From assembly GCA_007129525.1 (NCBI GenBank), contig SKVI01000334.1, positions 1-7,880 on the forward strand: a stretch of DNA of 7,880 nt, given 5' to 3'. A model generated the notes under the pieces. That model saw only the letters and a list, made by a program, of their open reading frames with translations. It was not told the DNA's origin and searched no databases. Made by a program: the position numbers and the translations under genes. Positions 6,181-7,880 of the stretch are shown piece by piece (position 1 is the first letter of the stretch; each line of letters begins with the position of its first letter). Source of the stretch: Gemmatimonadota bacterium (GTDB lineage Bacteria > Gemmatimonadota > Gemmatimonadetes > Longimicrobiales > Gaopeijiaceae).

Positions 6181-6783
6181 TTGTCAGACTCCACTGAAGG
6201 CATCGCTCGCCTCTGCGTCTTCTGCGGCTCCAGCGCCGGGGAGGACCCTCGCTACCTGGAAGCCGCCACCGAGCTGGGTGCGCTCCTGGCCCGGCGCAGA
6301 ATCCGGCTGGTCTACGGTGGCTCCCGCATGGGCCTCATGGGGCGGCTGGCCCAATCGGCCCTGGACGAGGGTGGCGAGGTGGTGGGAGTAATCCCCCGGG
6401 CGCTCCTGAACCGGGAGGTGGCGCACCCGGACCTGGCGGACCTGGTGGTCACCGAGTCCATGCACGAGCGAAAGGCGGAGATGGCCACCCGCTCCGACGG
6501 CTTCATCGCCGCGCCCGGCGGCCTGGGTACCCTGGAAGAGTTCTTCGAAGTGCTGACGTGGTCCCAGCTCGGCTTCCACCGCAAGCCGTGCGGCGTACTG
6601 AACGTGGACGGCTATTACGACCCCCTGGTCTCGCTCCTGGACCAGGCCCGCAAGGAGGGATTCCTGCAGGACGCGCACCGGCGCATGGTCCTGGTGGAGT
6701 CCGACCCCGCCGCGCTCCTGGACCGGATGAGTCGTTACGAGGCCCCGCGGGTCCCCCAGTGGATCGGGAAGGGCGAAACGTAG
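6181..6783 (+). CDS. LOG-family (Lonely Guy) nucleoside 5'-monophosphate phosphoribohydrolase
   Basis: A 200-residue cytoplasmic Rossmann-fold enzyme. LOG proteins, often mislabelled lysine decarboxylase, hydrolyse the N-glycosidic bond of cytokinin riboside 5'-monophosphates; some bacterial members act on AMP and related nucleotides. The family signature is complete: VFCGSSAG at 13-20, GGSRMGLMG at 46-54, MHERKAEM at 94-101 with catalytic Arg97, and PGGLGTLEE at 112-120 with catalytic Glu120. Length matches the usual 180-200 residues. The start is TTG at 6181, ten codons before the first strand; no in-frame ATG or Shine-Dalgarno sequence lies nearby, so initiation may be weak or coupled to the upstream gene, which ends 30 bases before. 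Its placement between a response regulator and accA does not reveal its in vivo substrate. Confidence 0.9.
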   Translation: MSDSTEGIARLCVFCGSSAGEDPRYLEAATELGALLARRRIRLVYGGSRMGLMGRLAQSALDEGGEVVGVIPRALLNREVAHPDLADLVVTESMHERKAEMATRSDGFIAAPGGLGTLEEFFEVLTWSQLGFHRKPCGVLNVDGYYDPLVSLLDQARKEGFLQDAHRRMVLVESDPAALLDRMSRYEAPRVPQWIGKGET

Positions 6784-6852
6784 CTCCAAACCTTCGCCCG
6801 AACCTCGGCTCCCTTCCCTTCTCATGCCCCCCGGGTGGCGGTTAGGTTTCGG

Positions 6853-6858
6853 AAGGTG
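6853..6858 (+). promoter_or_regulatory. Alternative ribosome binding site upstream of accA
   Basis: AAGGTG sits 6 bases before an in-frame ATG at 6865. It would add 16 residues to AccA that have no counterpart in the E. coli protein. It is a genuine competitor to the TTG start at 6913. Confidence 0.4.
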
Positions 6859-6901
6859 AACAGTATGTCCAGGAGCCGAACCCCAATCACCAGAAGCGAA
6901 G

Positions 6902-6906
6902 GGAGG
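6902..6906 (+). promoter_or_regulatory. Probable accA ribosome binding site
   Basis: GGAGG within a GGGAGGGA stretch lies 6 bases before the in-frame TTG at 6913. Spacing and sequence are near ideal, and the resulting protein begins where AccA homologues begin. Confidence 0.55.
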
Positions 6907-6912
6907 GACATC

Positions 6913-7878
6913 TTGGCCAGCAAGCCCCACCTGGAGTTCGAGCGCGACATGGTCGAGGTTCAGGAGCAGATCGAAAAACTGCTGGAGGTGGCCGAGAAGA
7001 AGGGCATCGACGTTTCGGCGGAGCTGTCCGACCTCCGGCGCAAGCTGGAGGTCCTTCGCGACGAAACGTACCGGAACCTCACGCCCATCGAGCAGGTGCA
7101 GGTGGCTCGGCATCCGAACCGCCCCTACACCCTGGACTACCTGGAACGAGCCTTCACCGATTTCGTCGAGCTCCACGGCGACCGGGCGTACCGGGACGAC
7201 GCCGCCATCGTGGGAGGCTGGGCCCGTCTGGAGGGGGACCCGGTCATGGTGATCGGCCACCAGAAGGGGCGGAACATGAAGGAGAACCTGCACCGCAACT
7301 TCGGCATGCCCCACCCGGAGGGCTACCGCAAGGCGCTGCGCCTGATGCGCATGGCGGAAAAGTTCGGCCGCCCCGTCATCACCTTCATCGACACGCCGGG
7401 TGCGTACCCGGGAATCGGCGCCGAGAAGCGGGGGCAGGCCGAGGCCATCGCCATGAACCTCCGGGAAATGGCCCGGCTGCGAATCCCCCTCGTCAGCGTG
7501 GTGCTGGGAGAAGGCGGATCCGGCGGGGCGCTGGCGCTGGGAGTCACCGACCGGATCGTTCTCCTGGAACATGCCATCTACTCGGTGATCTCGCCGGAGG
7601 GGTGTGCCGCCATCCTCTGGCGCTCCGCCGAGCATCGGGACAAGGCGGCGGAGGCCCTCAAGCTCACCTCGTCGGACCTCCGCCGACTGGGTGTCGCCGA
7701 CGAGGTGATTCCCGAACCACCGGGCGGGGCCCACGCCGACTGGGACGGCGCCGCCGACGCGGTGAAATCGTCGCTCCTGCGGCACCTGAACGAGCTCCGG
7801 GCCATGGATTCGGACACCCGTCGCCAGGCTCGGTGGGCTCGCTTCGGGGAGCTCGGAGCGTGGAAGGAGAACGGGTGA
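6913..7878 (+). CDS. accA: Acetyl-CoA carboxylase, carboxyltransferase subunit alpha
   Basis: With AccD, AccA moves the carboxyl group from biotin on AccB to acetyl-CoA, giving malonyl-CoA, the first committed step of fatty-acid synthesis in the cytoplasm. The N-terminal helical segment (about residues 6-55) is followed by the crotonase-fold core with hallmark blocks: ARHPNRPYTLDY (65-76), IGHQKGR (114-120), NFGMPHPEGYRKALRLM (near 129-145), DTPGAYPG (160-167), GEGGSGGALA (199-208) with the oxyanion-type glycines, ISPEGCAAILW (226-236) and PEPPGGAH (267-274). From the TTG at 6913 the protein has 321 residues, against 319 in E. coli, and its first residues align. Starting at ATG 6865 would give 337. 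The 16 extra codons include AGG/AGA arginines, unlike the rest of the gene. It is a stand-alone alpha subunit, so accD must be elsewhere. The stop is two bases before the window end. Confidence 0.95.
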   Translation: MASKPHLEFERDMVEVQEQIEKLLEVAEKKGIDVSAELSDLRRKLEVLRDETYRNLTPIEQVQVARHPNRPYTLDYLERAFTDFVELHGDRAYRDDAAIVGGWARLEGDPVMVIGHQKGRNMKENLHRNFGMPHPEGYRKALRLMRMAEKFGRPVITFIDTPGAYPGIGAEKRGQAEAIAMNLREMARLRIPLVSVVLGEGGSGGALALGVTDRIVLLEHAIYSVISPEGCAAILWRSAEHRDKAAEALKLTSSDLRRLGVADEVIPEPPGGAHADWDGAADAVKSSLLRHLNELRAMDSDTRRQARWARFGELGAWKENG

Positions 7879-7880
7879 GA

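Noticed and set aside
6788..6849. AAACCT (6788-6793) and AGGTTT (6844-6849) as a possible terminator after the LOG gene
   Set aside because: The arms are only 6 bases with a 50-base loop and no T-run, so a chance match is more likely.
6184..7785. A 533-codon open frame on the minus strand, antisense to the LOG gene and accA
   Set aside because: It mirrors two genes with unmistakable family motifs on the plus strand. Its His/Gly/Val-rich translation has no recognisable domain, as expected of a shadow frame in GC-rich DNA.
1..7880. A search by eye for mobile elements, CRISPR repeats, tRNA genes and defence-system genes
   Set aside because: No direct-repeat arrays, transposase or integrase motifs, tRNA-like cloverleaf or toxin-antitoxin pairs were seen. 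Composition is uniform across the window.

Overview
The window is GC-rich DNA with densely packed genes and strong G/C preference at third codon positions. It reads as ordinary bacterial chromosome. A CsgG-family secreted protein suggests a diderm (outer-membrane) bacterium. The mix of FHA/PP2C phospho-signalling, GC-rich codon use, frequent GTG/TTG starts and weak ribosome binding sites would suit Gemmatimonadota or a similar GC-rich soil or aquatic phylum. That assignment is a guess from style, not a proof. I see no rRNA, tRNA, insertion sequence, phage gene, CRISPR array or origin.

Layout: (1) 1-1742, plus strand, a Ser/Thr-phosphorylation signalling pair: the C-terminus of a PP2C-type protein phosphatase, then a membrane protein joining a cytoplasmic FHA phosphothreonine-reading domain to an external trypsin-like serine protease. 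(2) 1761-2504, minus strand, a secreted CsgG-family protein with a TPR-like tail, convergent with the protease gene across an 18-base gap where two hairpins sit. (3) 2505-2807, a 303-base divergent spacer. (4) 2808-7878, five plus-strand genes with gaps of 25, 96, 30 and 129 bases: a YdfG-like short-chain dehydrogenase, a 12-helix MFS transporter, a response-regulator receiver fused to a PIG-L/LmbE-like domain, a LOG-family phosphoribohydrolase, and accA (acetyl-CoA carboxylase carboxyltransferase alpha).

How they may work together: the first pair looks functionally linked (phosphatase plus phosphopeptide reader), with the protease as an extracytoplasmic sensor or effector. The five-gene run may be partly co-transcribed but does not form one obvious pathway. 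The dehydrogenase and MFS gene are the closest pair. accA is a housekeeping fatty-acid synthesis gene and may have its own expression signals.

The most unusual gene is the receiver-PIG-L fusion at 5041-6150. Its PIG-L half keeps the fold's sequence landmarks but has lost every residue expected to bind zinc, so it is probably a phosphorylation-controlled pseudo-enzyme. The second most interesting is the FHA-transmembrane-coiled coil-protease protein, which has an intact catalytic triad.
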